Assembly (NCBI GenBank): GCA_030639165.1
Contig: DAOWDF010000046.1
Coordinates: 1 to 12,561 of the forward strand
Length of the DNA: 12,561 bases
DNA from: Alphaproteobacteria bacterium
Lineage (GTDB): Bacteria > Pseudomonadota > Alphaproteobacteria > Micavibrionales > Micavibrionaceae
Direction of reading: 5' to 3'
Below the pieces are notes generated by a model, which saw only the letters and a list, made by a program, of their open reading frames with translations, ran no database searches and had not been told where the DNA came from. Made by a program: the position numbers and the translations under genes. Position 1 is the first letter of the stretch. Each line of letters begins with the position of its first letter. Positions 6,260-12,561 of this stretch are shown one piece after another.

Positions 6260-6712
6260 ATGAAAAAATTACTCACCACTGGTTTTTGTTTATTTATTTT
6301 GGTTAGCATCTCCGCGTGCTCTCCAGTAAGAGCGCAGCGCGGGAATTTGCTGGAGGACTATCAGGTAACTGAGATCATAGCTGGCAAGCATACTCGCTCT
6401 GATGTTTTGCGTTTACTGGGATCACCAACCACTCAGTCTACATTTAATACTGACATATGGTATTATATTGGACAAAAAACTGAGAAGAATGGCATTCTTG
6501 ATGATAAAGTAGTTGATGAACGCATAGTAGCTGTCGCCTTTACAGCAGATGGTATTGTTGCATCCATTGAGGAGCAAAATAGCGAGCGCATAGATATTCC
6601 TTATGCGCGCAAGAAAACACCTACACATGGTAATGAGCTAACATTCACGCAACAATTACTGGGGAATTTAGGAAGATTTAATGCTCCTCAGGCCAGCCCT
6701 ACCGATCAATAA
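6260..6712 (+). CDS. bamE: Outer-membrane assembly lipoprotein BamE (SmpA/OmlA)
   Basis: BamE is a small lipoprotein of the BAM complex, which inserts beta-barrel proteins into the outer membrane. From the ATG at 6260 the product has 150 residues and a lipoprotein signal MKKLLTTGFCLFILVSISAC, with the lipid-carrying cysteine at residue 20. The SmpA/OmlA domain follows: DYQVTEIIAGKHTRSDVLRL, LGSPTTQSTF, then WYYIGQKTEKNG. An upstream ATG at 6215 would add 15 polar residues before the signal peptide, so the later start is better. It is the only clear plus-strand gene, divergent from the CBP3-like gene and convergent with the FliL-like gene. I could not define its promoter with confidence in the short divergent region (6176-6259). 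Confidence 0.93.
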   Translation: MKKLLTTGFCLFILVSISACSPVRAQRGNLLEDYQVTEIIAGKHTRSDVLRLLGSPTTQSTFNTDIWYYIGQKTEKNGILDDKVVDERIVAVAFTADGIVASIEEQNSERIDIPYARKKTPTHGNELTFTQQLLGNLGRFNAPQASPTDQ

Positions 6713-6741
6713 GTTTATTCCGCTCTGAATATTATACGAGC

Positions 6742-6773
6742 AAGCATTATTATCAAACTTTGGAATATTGCTT
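6742..6773. terminator. possible bidirectional hairpin between convergent genes
   Basis: AAGCATTATT (6742-6751) pairs with AATATTGCTT (6764-6773), with one T-T mismatch, around a 12-base loop. It lies between the convergent bamE and FliL-like genes, touching the latter's stop codon. There is no T-run on either side, so this is a weak candidate chosen mainly by position. Confidence 0.3.
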
Positions 6774-7194
6774 ACATTTGGCGTTGTTGAACAACCTGTA
6801 TCAGCACGTTGGTATCAATTTTGTCACCAACAATTTCATCTGTAATCTTGTTAAGACGATCTTTTATAAAGCCAATCTGCACCACTCCGTTCTTCAGGGC
6901 TGTATGGTGATTTAGGTTTCCATACATATCTTGTATATAAGCATCTTTTAACCTAGGAATTTGAGCCTTAACTTTATCAGCACTAAATACACCGTCAACC
7001 TCAATAGCTATTACGAGACTTAAGGTCTGCATAACCCCATCACCATCTATTATTGGTAGAATAAGAGGGTCCATCTTCACATATTCTGCTCGTTTAATGC
7101 CAGCTTGAGGTTCTTCCTTAGGAGATGATGCATTAGCGCCGGTAGATATGGCTAAACTAGCGATGAAAGCTATAGATAATAATATTCTGCGCAT
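6772..7194 (-). CDS. Secreted FliL-like protein of unknown role
   Basis: The 140-residue protein starts with a clear signal peptide (MRRILLSIAFIASLAISTGA, probable cleavage after ANA at residue 22) and no lipobox, so it should be periplasmic. The mature part resembles the periplasmic domain of FliL: a short beta segment YVKMDPLILPIIDGDG, a strand LSLVIAIEVDG, a helix VKAQIPRLKDAYIQDM and a final segment TNVLIQVVQQRQM. In FliL these follow a membrane anchor; here the anchor is replaced by a cleavable signal. The similarity is by eye and moderate. No flagellar gene is nearby, so a flagellar role is not supported. It lies 89 bases behind nusB and could be the last gene of that operon or separately transcribed. 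Confidence 0.6.
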   Translation of the reverse strand: MRRILLSIAFIASLAISTGANASSPKEEPQAGIKRAEYVKMDPLILPIIDGDGVMQTLSLVIAIEVDGVFSADKVKAQIPRLKDAYIQDMYGNLNHHTALKNGVVQIGFIKDRLNKITDEIVGDKIDTNVLIQVVQQRQM

Positions 7195-7283
7195 AATAAT
7201 TATTCCGTTTTCAGGTTTATTTATGCCTATAATATTAGCAAATATTTATTAATAAGACGTTATAAATCAACTAACAATCTTTT

Positions 7284-7913
7284 TTATGCGCGCAATAGTG
7301 GTGCAACCTTACCAAGCACACCATTAACAAAAGATACTTGTGGTTGCTCATAGAATGCGTGCGTAACGTTTAGGTAGTCATCAATAATTAGCGGCGCATC
7401 GATATCTTGGTGGGCTAAAATCTCACATATTCCACAAAGCAATATAGCTTTTAGTAACGGCTCTAATTCCTTCTCAACTGGCGGTGGAGCTTGTGGCAAC
7501 TCATCACTAGCAAGATCACTGTCGGATTTTTCAGTTTCGACATTTACTTCAGCTTCTTTTGCTGCTTCAGCTTCTTTTTTTGCTTCGATGTTTGCTTTTG
7601 CCTTAATAATTTTTTTTGTTTTTGTTTCAATTACGGGCTGGGGTAATTCCTTTTTTACAATACTATCTTTCAGTATATCGTTAACCTCTGCCAAACGCTG
7701 ATCAAGTGATAATAATATCCTCTTAAATAATGCCCCATGAGGTGCGACCATTTTTTCGTCATCAACATCCATATCTAAGCCGCGCTCAAGATATTCCTGA
7801 ACCACAATCTTGATAGGCTTATCATTATGAGAACCTTGGTAGCATGCCTGAACTGCCATCAAACGAGCGGATAATTCCTTGTTATTATTCTGTTTTTGAG
7901 GTTTGTTAGACAT
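7284..7913 (-). CDS. nusB: Transcription antitermination factor NusB with a charged insertion
   Basis: NusB binds boxA RNA with ribosomal protein S10 in antitermination complexes on rRNA operons. The 209 residues exceed the usual length of about 140-170. The N-terminal half (ARLMAVQACYQ, residues 16-26) and the C-terminal half (LLKAILLCGICEIL 153-166, APLIIDDYLNVTHAFY 173-188, FVNGVLGKVAPLL 195-207) fit the all-helical fold. Between them, about residues 87-148 form a Lys/Glu/Ala-rich then Pro-rich stretch (KKEAEAAKEAEVNVETEK, LPQAPPPVEKE) that looks disordered or coiled-coil and is not part of the family core. The gene overlaps ribH by 8 bases; the ribH-nusB pair is classic. Confidence 0.92.
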   Translation of the reverse strand: MSNKPQKQNNNKELSARLMAVQACYQGSHNDKPIKIVVQEYLERGLDMDVDDEKMVAPHGALFKRILLSLDQRLAEVNDILKDSIVKKELPQPVIETKTKKIIKAKANIEAKKEAEAAKEAEVNVETEKSDSDLASDELPQAPPPVEKELEPLLKAILLCGICEILAHQDIDAPLIIDDYLNVTHAFYEQPQVSFVNGVLGKVAPLLRA

Positions 7914-8355
7914 GACATTCTCTCTTTATATCCAAAAGAGAAAATACCGCATTACAGGCATCTGCTCCCTTATTTTTTTGCGCTGGATCGGCGCGCACAA
8001 CTGCTTGATCCATATTATCGCAGGTCAATATAGCGTTACCTATAGGTACATTATATTCCAGCGATAGATTTAATAGCCCGCGCGCGCTTTCATTGCAAAC
8101 TATATCGTAATGCGAAGTCTCGCCACGAATAATACATCCTAAGGCAATGAAGCCATCAAACTTCAAATGCGAGCTATCTTTGCTTTGCCCGCGCATGCAA
8201 CCATATTTAATGGCAAGAGGAATTTCCAATGCTCCGCTAACCTCGAATACCTCATAGGTGGCGTGGCGCGTCTCAAGCGTAGCTTTAGAGCCTTGAAGCA
8301 AATTATCTGCTACATCCTTATAATATGGCGATACTACAATCATAATATGGGGCAT
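7906..8355 (-). CDS. ribH: 6,7-dimethyl-8-ribityllumazine synthase
   Basis: RibH joins 3,4-dihydroxy-2-butanone 4-phosphate with the ribitylamino-pyrimidine to give lumazine, the penultimate step of riboflavin synthesis; it usually forms large ring or capsid-like assemblies. The 149-residue product has the expected marks: EVSGALEIPLAIK (residues 38-50), the active-site strand and loop FIALGCIIRGETSHYDIV (69-86) with the catalytic histidine His82, and VPIGNAILTCDNMDQA (103-118). The C-terminal region with RADPAQKNKGADA carries the phosphate-binding arginine-lysine area. It lies 32 bases behind ribB and overlaps nusB by 8 bases. Confidence 0.96.
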   Translation of the reverse strand: MPHIMIVVSPYYKDVADNLLQGSKATLETRHATYEVFEVSGALEIPLAIKYGCMRGQSKDSSHLKFDGFIALGCIIRGETSHYDIVCNESARGLLNLSLEYNVPIGNAILTCDNMDQAVVRADPAQKNKGADACNAVFSLLDIKRECHV

Positions 8356-8387
8356 TAGAAGGCTCTCTTAGTTATTAAGGTAGTGGG

Positions 8388-9518
8388 CTAGGATAATGGG
8401 CGATGGCCAACTATGTGCAAATCATAACCATCCAGACCGACTACAGTTTTTGGACTGTTGGATAGTAAGACCATATTCTTGACCCCCAAGTCCAGTAAAA
8501 TTTGTGCGCCGATCCCGTAATCTCGCAGACCTTTATCACATGGCTTGGCACTTGGCGCATCACGCGGCTCAACCAAGCTATCCGACAATGATGTAGCATT
8601 TGGAGAGCGCAAGAGGACAATAACGCCGCGCCCTTCGGCCTCGATCATCTCCATTGATTTTTGTAGCAAATTATCTGATCCTGCGGCCAACACATCATTC
8701 ATAATGTTATGTGCATGCATCCGCACTAAGACAGGCTCATCGCCTGCAGCAGAAATATCGCCCTTAACCAGCGCAATATGCTCTGCATATTCTAGCTGCG
8801 CCGCATAAACATGAATATTAAATTCTCCACCAAACCGCGATGTAAATTTACCATCATGAATGCACTCAACCATTTTTTCGTTGCGTCTGCGATAGGCTAT
8901 CAAATCAGCAATCGTGCCAATTTTAAGATTATGCCGCTCTGAAAAACCAACGAGATCGTTAAGGCGAGCCATTGTGCCATCGTCATTCATTATCTCGCAA
9001 ATAACCCCAGCCCCGCTAAATCCAGCCATTTTTGCTAGATCAACGGAGGCCTCAGTATGACCTGCGCGAACAAGAACTCCACCAGCTCTAGCTCGCAATG
9101 GAAATACATGACCAGGTGTTGCAATGCTATCATGGCCATTTTGTGGATTAATAGCAGTCTGGATAGTTTTGGCGCGATCAGCCGCGGAGATACCAGTTGT
9201 AACGCCTTCCATTGCCTCAATAGACACAGTGAAGGCGGTGCGGTGGCGGGAGTTATTGCCCCGCCCCATAAGATGCAGACCCAAACGATCAACCATAGCC
9301 TCTTCCAACGGCAGGCAAATAAGCCCGCGCCCATCTTTGGCCATGAAATTTATATTCTCAGGAGTGGCCATTTGCGCAGCAATAACAAGGTCGCCTTCAT
9401 TCTCGCGGTCTTCATCATCAACGATAATTACGGGCTTACCGTTACGCATATCCTCGATAATTTCATCAATGGATGATATTGCGCTATGGTTTTCTTTTTT
9501 CAAAACAGCTTCGCTCAT
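8388..9518 (-). CDS. ribB: 3,4-DHBP synthase with inactive RibA-like domain (RibBX type)
   Basis: The 376-residue protein has two parts. Residues 1 to about 211 form a complete RibB enzyme, which turns ribulose 5-phosphate into 3,4-dihydroxy-2-butanone 4-phosphate: metal and substrate motif DDEDRENEGDL (34-44), RAGHTEASVDL (151-161) with His154, and GVICEI (171-176). Residues about 215-376 look like GTP cyclohydrolase II (EPVLVRMHAH, EGRGVIVLLR, LRDYGIGAQILLDLGV), but the zinc-binding cysteines are absent: the stretch HAHNIMNDVLAAGSDNL stands where the C-x10-C-x-C site should be. The catalytic loop after LLR is also replaced. So only the RibB reaction is expected. This matches the hybrid RibBX proteins known in Alphaproteobacteria. 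Its start overlaps the ribE stop in an ATGA. Confidence 0.93.
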   Translation of the reverse strand: MSEAVLKKENHSAISSIDEIIEDMRNGKPVIIVDDEDRENEGDLVIAAQMATPENINFMAKDGRGLICLPLEEAMVDRLGLHLMGRGNNSRHRTAFTVSIEAMEGVTTGISAADRAKTIQTAINPQNGHDSIATPGHVFPLRARAGGVLVRAGHTEASVDLAKMAGFSGAGVICEIMNDDGTMARLNDLVGFSERHNLKIGTIADLIAYRRRNEKMVECIHDGKFTSRFGGEFNIHVYAAQLEYAEHIALVKGDISAAGDEPVLVRMHAHNIMNDVLAAGSDNLLQKSMEMIEAEGRGVIVLLRSPNATSLSDSLVEPRDAPSAKPCDKGLRDYGIGAQILLDLGVKNMVLLSNSPKTVVGLDGYDLHIVGHRPLS

Positions 9519-10114
9519 GCTTGGTCTTTAACCTCTATCATGCGGCGGACATAACGCGCCAACATATCAATTTCTATATTTACATCATCGCCAATATTAC
9601 GATCGCTCAATGTAGTATTATCCCACGTATGGGGGATTATATTTACATTAAAGCTTGTATCACAGACTTTATTCACTGTTAAGGATATGCCGTCAATAGT
9701 AATTGACCCTTTGGCGGGAATATATTGGCTCATACCCTCTGGAATAGAGACCTTTATACGGCGCGAGCCTGCATCTTGCTCGATTGATAATATTTGCGCG
9801 CAGCTATCGATATGGCCTGAAACGAAGTGTCCTCCCATTTCATCACCGACTTTTAGTGATGGTTCAAGATTGACACAGGTCATGACCTCCCATGCGCCAA
9901 GGTTAGTCTTACTCAAGGTTTCATTAGAAACATCGACAAAGAAAGAGCTGTCTGTTTTATCAACAACAGTTAGGCAACAGCCAGAACAGCAAATGGACGC
10001 ACCCATTTGCACCTCAGACATATTCATATCGGTTTCAATTTCAAACTTTAAATCACCTGATGATTTATCAATGCTGCGGATTTTTCCGATATGCTGAACT
10101 AATCCTGTGAACAT
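9515..10114 (-). CDS. ribE: Riboflavin synthase (alpha chain)
   Basis: The enzyme dismutates two lumazine molecules to riboflavin plus the pyrimidine precursor. The 199-residue length is standard, and the sequence shows the expected internal duplication of a beta-barrel domain. The first half begins MFTGLVQHIGKI and contains GASICCSGCCLTVV. The second half contains GGHFVSGHIDSCAQI and the matching KGSITIDGISLTVNKV. The junction GGHFVSGHID (about residues 94-103) is characteristic. Its start overlaps ribD by 16 bases and its stop overlaps ribB by 4 bases, which points to coupled translation. Some naming schemes call this gene ribC. Confidence 0.95.
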   Translation of the reverse strand: MFTGLVQHIGKIRSIDKSSGDLKFEIETDMNMSEVQMGASICCSGCCLTVVDKTDSSFFVDVSNETLSKTNLGAWEVMTCVNLEPSLKVGDEMGGHFVSGHIDSCAQILSIEQDAGSRRIKVSIPEGMSQYIPAKGSITIDGISLTVNKVCDTSFNVNIIPHTWDNTTLSDRNIGDDVNIEIDMLARYVRRMIEVKDQA

Positions 10115-11187
10115 TTGTAAGTCTCCAATATATCGCTGCCGATGGCTTGCACAGAACTTAGCGTAAAATCGTGCCTGTCTGCCAGCTTTTTTATATTCAT
10201 ATCATTAACCACTGAAATGCCTTCATTTCCAATGATTGTAGGGGCGCGATACAGTAACAACTCATCACATAAATTCTCACGCAAAAACGCAGCATGGATT
10301 TTTGCTCCGCCTTCTACCAATAATCTGGTTACCCCTTGATCTGCTAATAATTTTAAAACTGCATTTAGGTCATGGCAATTAACTTGATGTAAAACTGCAT
10401 CCTCACCATAATCTTTGGCGGCGCAATTATGAAGTAACCATAGGGGATGGTCTTTTGCTGATTTAACAAGGTTACAATCGGCAGGAGTATTTAATTTACT
10501 ATCTAATATAACCCTAACAATATTATGCGCCAAGCCAGATGTACGTGAGGTCAAGATAGGGTCATCTGCGATCACAGTTCCCTTGCCGACTAAAATTGCA
10601 TCATGGCGAGAGCGCAATTGATGGACGGATCTGCGCGCTAATTCTCCGGTAATCCATTTACTTTCACCTGATGAGCAAGCAATTTTTCCATCGATAGTAC
10701 ATGCGGCCTTTAAGGTTATAAATGGACGGTTTTGTGTTACGCGTTTGATAAAACCGATATTTAGGGCGTTACATTCACCTTCCAAAATCCCTTGCGTTAC
10801 GCTTATATTTGCATCTTCGAGCAGCTTTGTGGCCTTACCGCTAACGCGCTTATCAACGTCGATAGCGCCGATTACAACGCGTGATATGCCAGCATCAATA
10901 ATAGCATCAAGGCAAGGAGGCGTTTGACCGTGGTGGGTGCAAGGCTCTAAGCTCACATATAGCGTCGCTCCCTTTGCCGCCGCTCCCGCTTGCTCTAGAG
11001 CAATGGTTTCTGCATGCGGACGGCCACCATCTGCGGTTCGGGCGCGGGCGATTACCACCCCCCTTTTTACAATGATGCAGCCAACTGATGGATTAGGCCA
11101 AACCCGCCCTACTCCTCGCCCAGCTATAGCCAGCGCAGATTTCATATGATGGATATCAGCGTCAATAGTCATGGGCTTATGAGGCAT
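10099..11187 (-). CDS. ribD: Bifunctional riboflavin deaminase/reductase RibD
   Basis: RibD performs the second and third steps of the GTP branch of riboflavin synthesis: pyrimidine deamination and then NADPH-dependent reduction of the ribose side chain. The 362 residues are of normal length. The N-terminal zinc deaminase domain has His58 with Glu60 (RPHAETIAL) and cysteines 83 and 92 in LEPCTHHGQTPPCLDAI. The reductase domain starts at about residue 155 (PFITLKAACTIDGKIA) and includes SRHDAILVGKGTVIADDP and LLVEGGAKIHAAF. Met1 or Met6 could be the start; the first makes the gene overlap nrdR by 11 bases. It overlaps ribE by 16 bases at its 3' end. Confidence 0.96.
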   Translation of the reverse strand: MPHKPMTIDADIHHMKSALAIAGRGVGRVWPNPSVGCIIVKRGVVIARARTADGGRPHAETIALEQAGAAAKGATLYVSLEPCTHHGQTPPCLDAIIDAGISRVVIGAIDVDKRVSGKATKLLEDANISVTQGILEGECNALNIGFIKRVTQNRPFITLKAACTIDGKIACSSGESKWITGELARRSVHQLRSRHDAILVGKGTVIADDPILTSRTSGLAHNIVRVILDSKLNTPADCNLVKSAKDHPLWLLHNCAAKDYGEDAVLHQVNCHDLNAVLKLLADQGVTRLLVEGGAKIHAAFLRENLCDELLLYRAPTIIGNEGISVVNDMNIKKLADRHDFTLSSVQAIGSDILETYKCSQD

Positions 11188-11641
11188 CTTTTAAGTGGCT
11201 GACTTTATTCAAGAAGTCATTAAAGTCTTCTGGATCGCGGAAATCCTGATATACAGAGGCAAAACGGATATAACCAACGGCATCAAGCTCGGTAAGCGCA
11301 TCCATAACAAGCTCGCCAATCTTATCAGACTTAATCTCTGGCTCCCCTTGGGATTCTAATGTGCGAACAATTGTATTTGCCTGCGCCTCGATAGCGTCAA
11401 GCTCCACAGGACGTTTACGCAAAGCAAGCTGCATTGATTTAATGATTTTATCACGATCAAAAGGTTGCTTACGCCCGCCCTCTTTCAGCACAGTAATTTC
11501 ACGAAGCTGGACACGCTCAAAGGTAGTAAAGCGCTGCTCACACTCAGGGCAGGAACGGCGACGGCGGATAACTGAATTATCCTCGGTCGCACGAGAGTCC
11601 TTTACTTGAGTTTCCTCATTTTCACAAAATGGACAGCGCAT
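11177..11641 (-). CDS. nrdR: Transcriptional repressor NrdR
   Basis: NrdR is a nucleotide-sensing repressor of ribonucleotide reductase genes. The 154-residue protein has the N-terminal zinc ribbon (MRCPFC at 1-6 and RSCPEC at 29-34, four cysteines) followed by the ATP-cone domain beginning LREITVLKEGGRKQPFDRDK and ending near VYQDFRDPEDFNDFL. Length and layout are standard. The nrdR-ribD neighbourhood is widely conserved, and the overlap here is 11 bases. The ribosome site is poor (AGGA about 13 bases upstream), perhaps because the four-helix-bundle ORF and its flanking short repeats now occupy the place between glyA and nrdR. Confidence 0.96.
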   Translation of the reverse strand: MRCPFCENEETQVKDSRATEDNSVIRRRRSCPECEQRFTTFERVQLREITVLKEGGRKQPFDRDKIIKSMQLALRKRPVELDAIEAQANTIVRTLESQGEPEIKSDKIGELVMDALTELDAVGYIRFASVYQDFRDPEDFNDFLNKVSHLKDAS

Positions 11642-11665
11642 TTTAGTTACAAGTTCCTAGTTTAA

Positions 11666-11975
11666 AGTTACAAGATTATAGAGTTTTTATTAAGCCCCAG
11701 AGCATCTTTGATATTTCTATGTATTCTTCTTGCCATTATTAAGAAACGCCTGAAATCTTTATCCGAACCAATTTGACGACCATAGCCTTCGGCTATATTG
11801 GCGCATATACTTGATGAAGATCTTCTTATTTGATCCGTAATAGCAAAACGTTCCTCCTTTGGAAAGTCTGAAGATTTCCTGTAAATCTCTAAAGACATTC
11901 CATAAGAGCGTTGATACAGTTTCAAGTCATAATGAGGTTGATCTGGCCTCCGATATTCCCCCACATCTTGTAACT
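11666..11975. repeat. 11-bp inverted repeat enclosing the four-helix-bundle ORF
   Basis: AGTTACAAGAT (11666-11676) and ATCTTGTAACT (11965-11975) are perfect inverted copies about 290 bases apart, enclosing almost the whole four-helix ORF. A further direct copy of AGTTACAAG lies at 11645-11653, 21 bases from the first. The left arm overlaps the ORF's stop and the right arm encodes residues near its N-terminus. Such pairing ends recall the intervening sequences of 23S rRNA genes that carry the same protein family. A mobile origin is inference. Confidence 0.6.
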
Positions 11976-11985
11976 CGAAACTCAT
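11668..11985 (-). CDS. Four-helix-bundle (S23-type) protein, C-terminus apparently lost by deletion and frameshift
   Basis: The 105-residue ORF belongs to the four-helix-bundle family first seen in 23S rRNA intervening sequences; its function is unknown. Family marks are DLKLYQRSYGMSLEIYR, FPKEERFAITDQIRRSSSSI and the signature NIAEGYGR followed by DKDFRRFLIMA. After FLIMAR the frame no longer looks like the family: helix 3 (usually a NE-x-E-x-L-x-x-A-x-x-LGY-like stretch) is missing. In the other frame, positions 11676-11729 encode EEYIEISKMLWGLIKTL and a stop, a typical family C-terminus. I infer a deletion of about 25 codons that shifted the frame. The last codons of glyA (AAG GAG) may serve as its ribosome site, 12 bases from the ATG. 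It sits between glyA and nrdR, usually close neighbours, so it looks inserted. Confidence 0.8.
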   Translation of the reverse strand: MSFELQDVGEYRRPDQPHYDLKLYQRSYGMSLEIYRKSSDFPKEERFAITDQIRRSSSSICANIAEGYGRQIGSDKDFRRFLIMARRIHRNIKDALGLNKNSIIL

Positions 11986-11994
11986 TACTAATAA

Positions 11995-12561
11995 CTACTC
12001 CTTAGGGTAGATTGGAAAACGTTCGCAAAGAACATCTATCTTAGCTTTAACAGCAGCTTCAACGCTAGCGTTAGCTTCCGCGCCATTTGCTTGCAAGCCG
12101 TCAAGAACTTCGATTGCATATTCACCAATCAGCTTAAACTCTTCTACGCCAAAACCACGGCTAGTTGCGGCAGGAGTACCGAGACGCACACCAGAAGTTA
12201 CCATTGGCGGCGCAGGATCAAACGGCACTGCATTTTTATTACAGGTCATACCAGCGCGTTCAAGTGCCTCCTCGGTGTCCTTACCGCTTAGGCCTTTAGG
12301 GCGCAGATCAACAAGCACAATGTGACTATCTGTTCCACCAGAAACAATGTCTACTCCACCATTTTTAAGAGTTTCAGCCAAAGCTTTGGCATTATCAATA
12401 ATTGCCTGACCATAAGCCTTAAACTCTGGTGTTAACGCTTCGCCATAACATACCGCTTTCGCAGCGATTACATGCATTAACGGGCCGCCTTGAATCCCCG
12501 GGAAAATAGCAGAGTTAATCTTTTTGAATATATCAAGATCATTAGTCAAAATCATTCCACC
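11995..12561 (-). CDS. glyA: Serine hydroxymethyltransferase, C-terminal part
   Basis: GlyA interconverts serine and glycine while charging tetrahydrofolate with a one-carbon unit, using pyridoxal phosphate. Only the last 188 residues are in the window; the gene runs off the right edge, so the catalytic lysine is not visible. Clear family segments are GGMILTN at the edge, IFPGIQGGPLMHVIAAKAV, SGGTDSHIVLVDLRPKGL, and VPFDPAPPMVTSGVRLGTPA followed by ATSRGFG. The C-terminus ends in IYPKE. The ATG at 12553-12555 is internal, not the true start. The stop is 9 bases before the four-helix-bundle ATG. It is the most upstream visible gene of the glyA to nusB operon. Confidence 0.97.
   Translation of the reverse strand, partial: GGMILTNDLDIFKKINSAIFPGIQGGPLMHVIAAKAVCYGEALTPEFKAYGQAIIDNAKALAETLKNGGVDIVSGGTDSHIVLVDLRPKGLSGKDTEEALERAGMTCNKNAVPFDPAPPMVTSGVRLGTPAATSRGFGVEEFKLIGEYAIEVLDGLQANGAEANASVEAAVKAKIDVLCERFPIYPKE

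Noticed and set aside
7195..7283. Promoter for the FliL-like gene
   Set aside because: TATTAT-like -10 boxes are present in this very AT-rich gap, but no acceptable -35 box is at the right spacing.
9057..9476. Long plus-strand open frame of 139 codons opposite ribB
   Set aside because: It lies fully within the confident ribB gene on the other strand, its product resembles nothing, and no ribosome site supports it.
11177..12561. FMN riboswitch expected near riboflavin genes
   Set aside because: The rib genes are internal to an overlapping operon with no leader long enough, and I saw no RFN-like conserved blocks. One could only lie upstream of glyA, outside the window.
1..12561. CRISPR array, transposase, phage or defence genes
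   Set aside because: No regular repeat-spacer pattern and no recognisable mobile or defence protein in any frame. The window is mainly conserved housekeeping genes.

Overview
The window looks like chromosomal backbone of an AT-rich alphaproteobacterium. The evidence is gene order and gene type: a CBP3-like cytochrome bc1 chaperone, then yceD, rpmF, plsX, fabH, ihfA and a MerR-type regulator, and a second block glyA, nrdR, ribD, ribE, ribB(X), ribH, nusB. Both orders are typical of Alphaproteobacteria, and the riboflavin enzyme with a dead GTP-cyclohydrolase half is also common there. I cannot name the genus. Nearly everything is on the minus strand; only bamE is on the plus strand.

Layout. 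Positions 1-99 hold the 5' end of rplM (ribosomal protein L13) with a good sigma70-type promoter upstream. At 263-559 lies a small unrecognised gene interrupted by an in-frame TAA. It is followed by cutA, a cluster of small hairpins and tRNA-Pro(GGG) with an encoded CCA end. Positions 1343-6175 carry the lipid and translation block read leftward: CBP3-like chaperone, yceD, rpmF, plsX, fabH, ihfA, merR-like. Two copies of a two-hairpin intergenic repeat flank the plsX-fabH pair. At 6176-6259 is a divergent intergenic region from which bamE, an outer-membrane assembly lipoprotein, reads rightward. bamE converges on a small secreted FliL-like protein.

Positions 7284-12561 are a compact, mostly overlapping operon: glyA (partial), a degraded four-helix-bundle ORF, nrdR, ribD, ribE, ribB(X), ribH, nusB. 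It links one-carbon metabolism, control of ribonucleotide reductase, riboflavin synthesis and transcription antitermination. RibD, RibB, RibH and RibE cover the pathway except GTP cyclohydrolase II, because the RibA-like half of the ribB product lacks its zinc cysteines. That activity must come from elsewhere in the genome.

I see no phage, CRISPR array, defence island or transposase, and no clearly new multi-gene system. The most interesting signals are small: (i) the repeat family, whose two copies differ but keep both hairpins through compensatory changes; (ii) the four-helix-bundle ORF inside the operon, enclosed by a perfect 11-bp inverted repeat and apparently broken by an internal deletion with frameshift; (iii) the ORF with the premature TAA next to rplM; (iv) a charged insertion of about 60 residues inside NusB.
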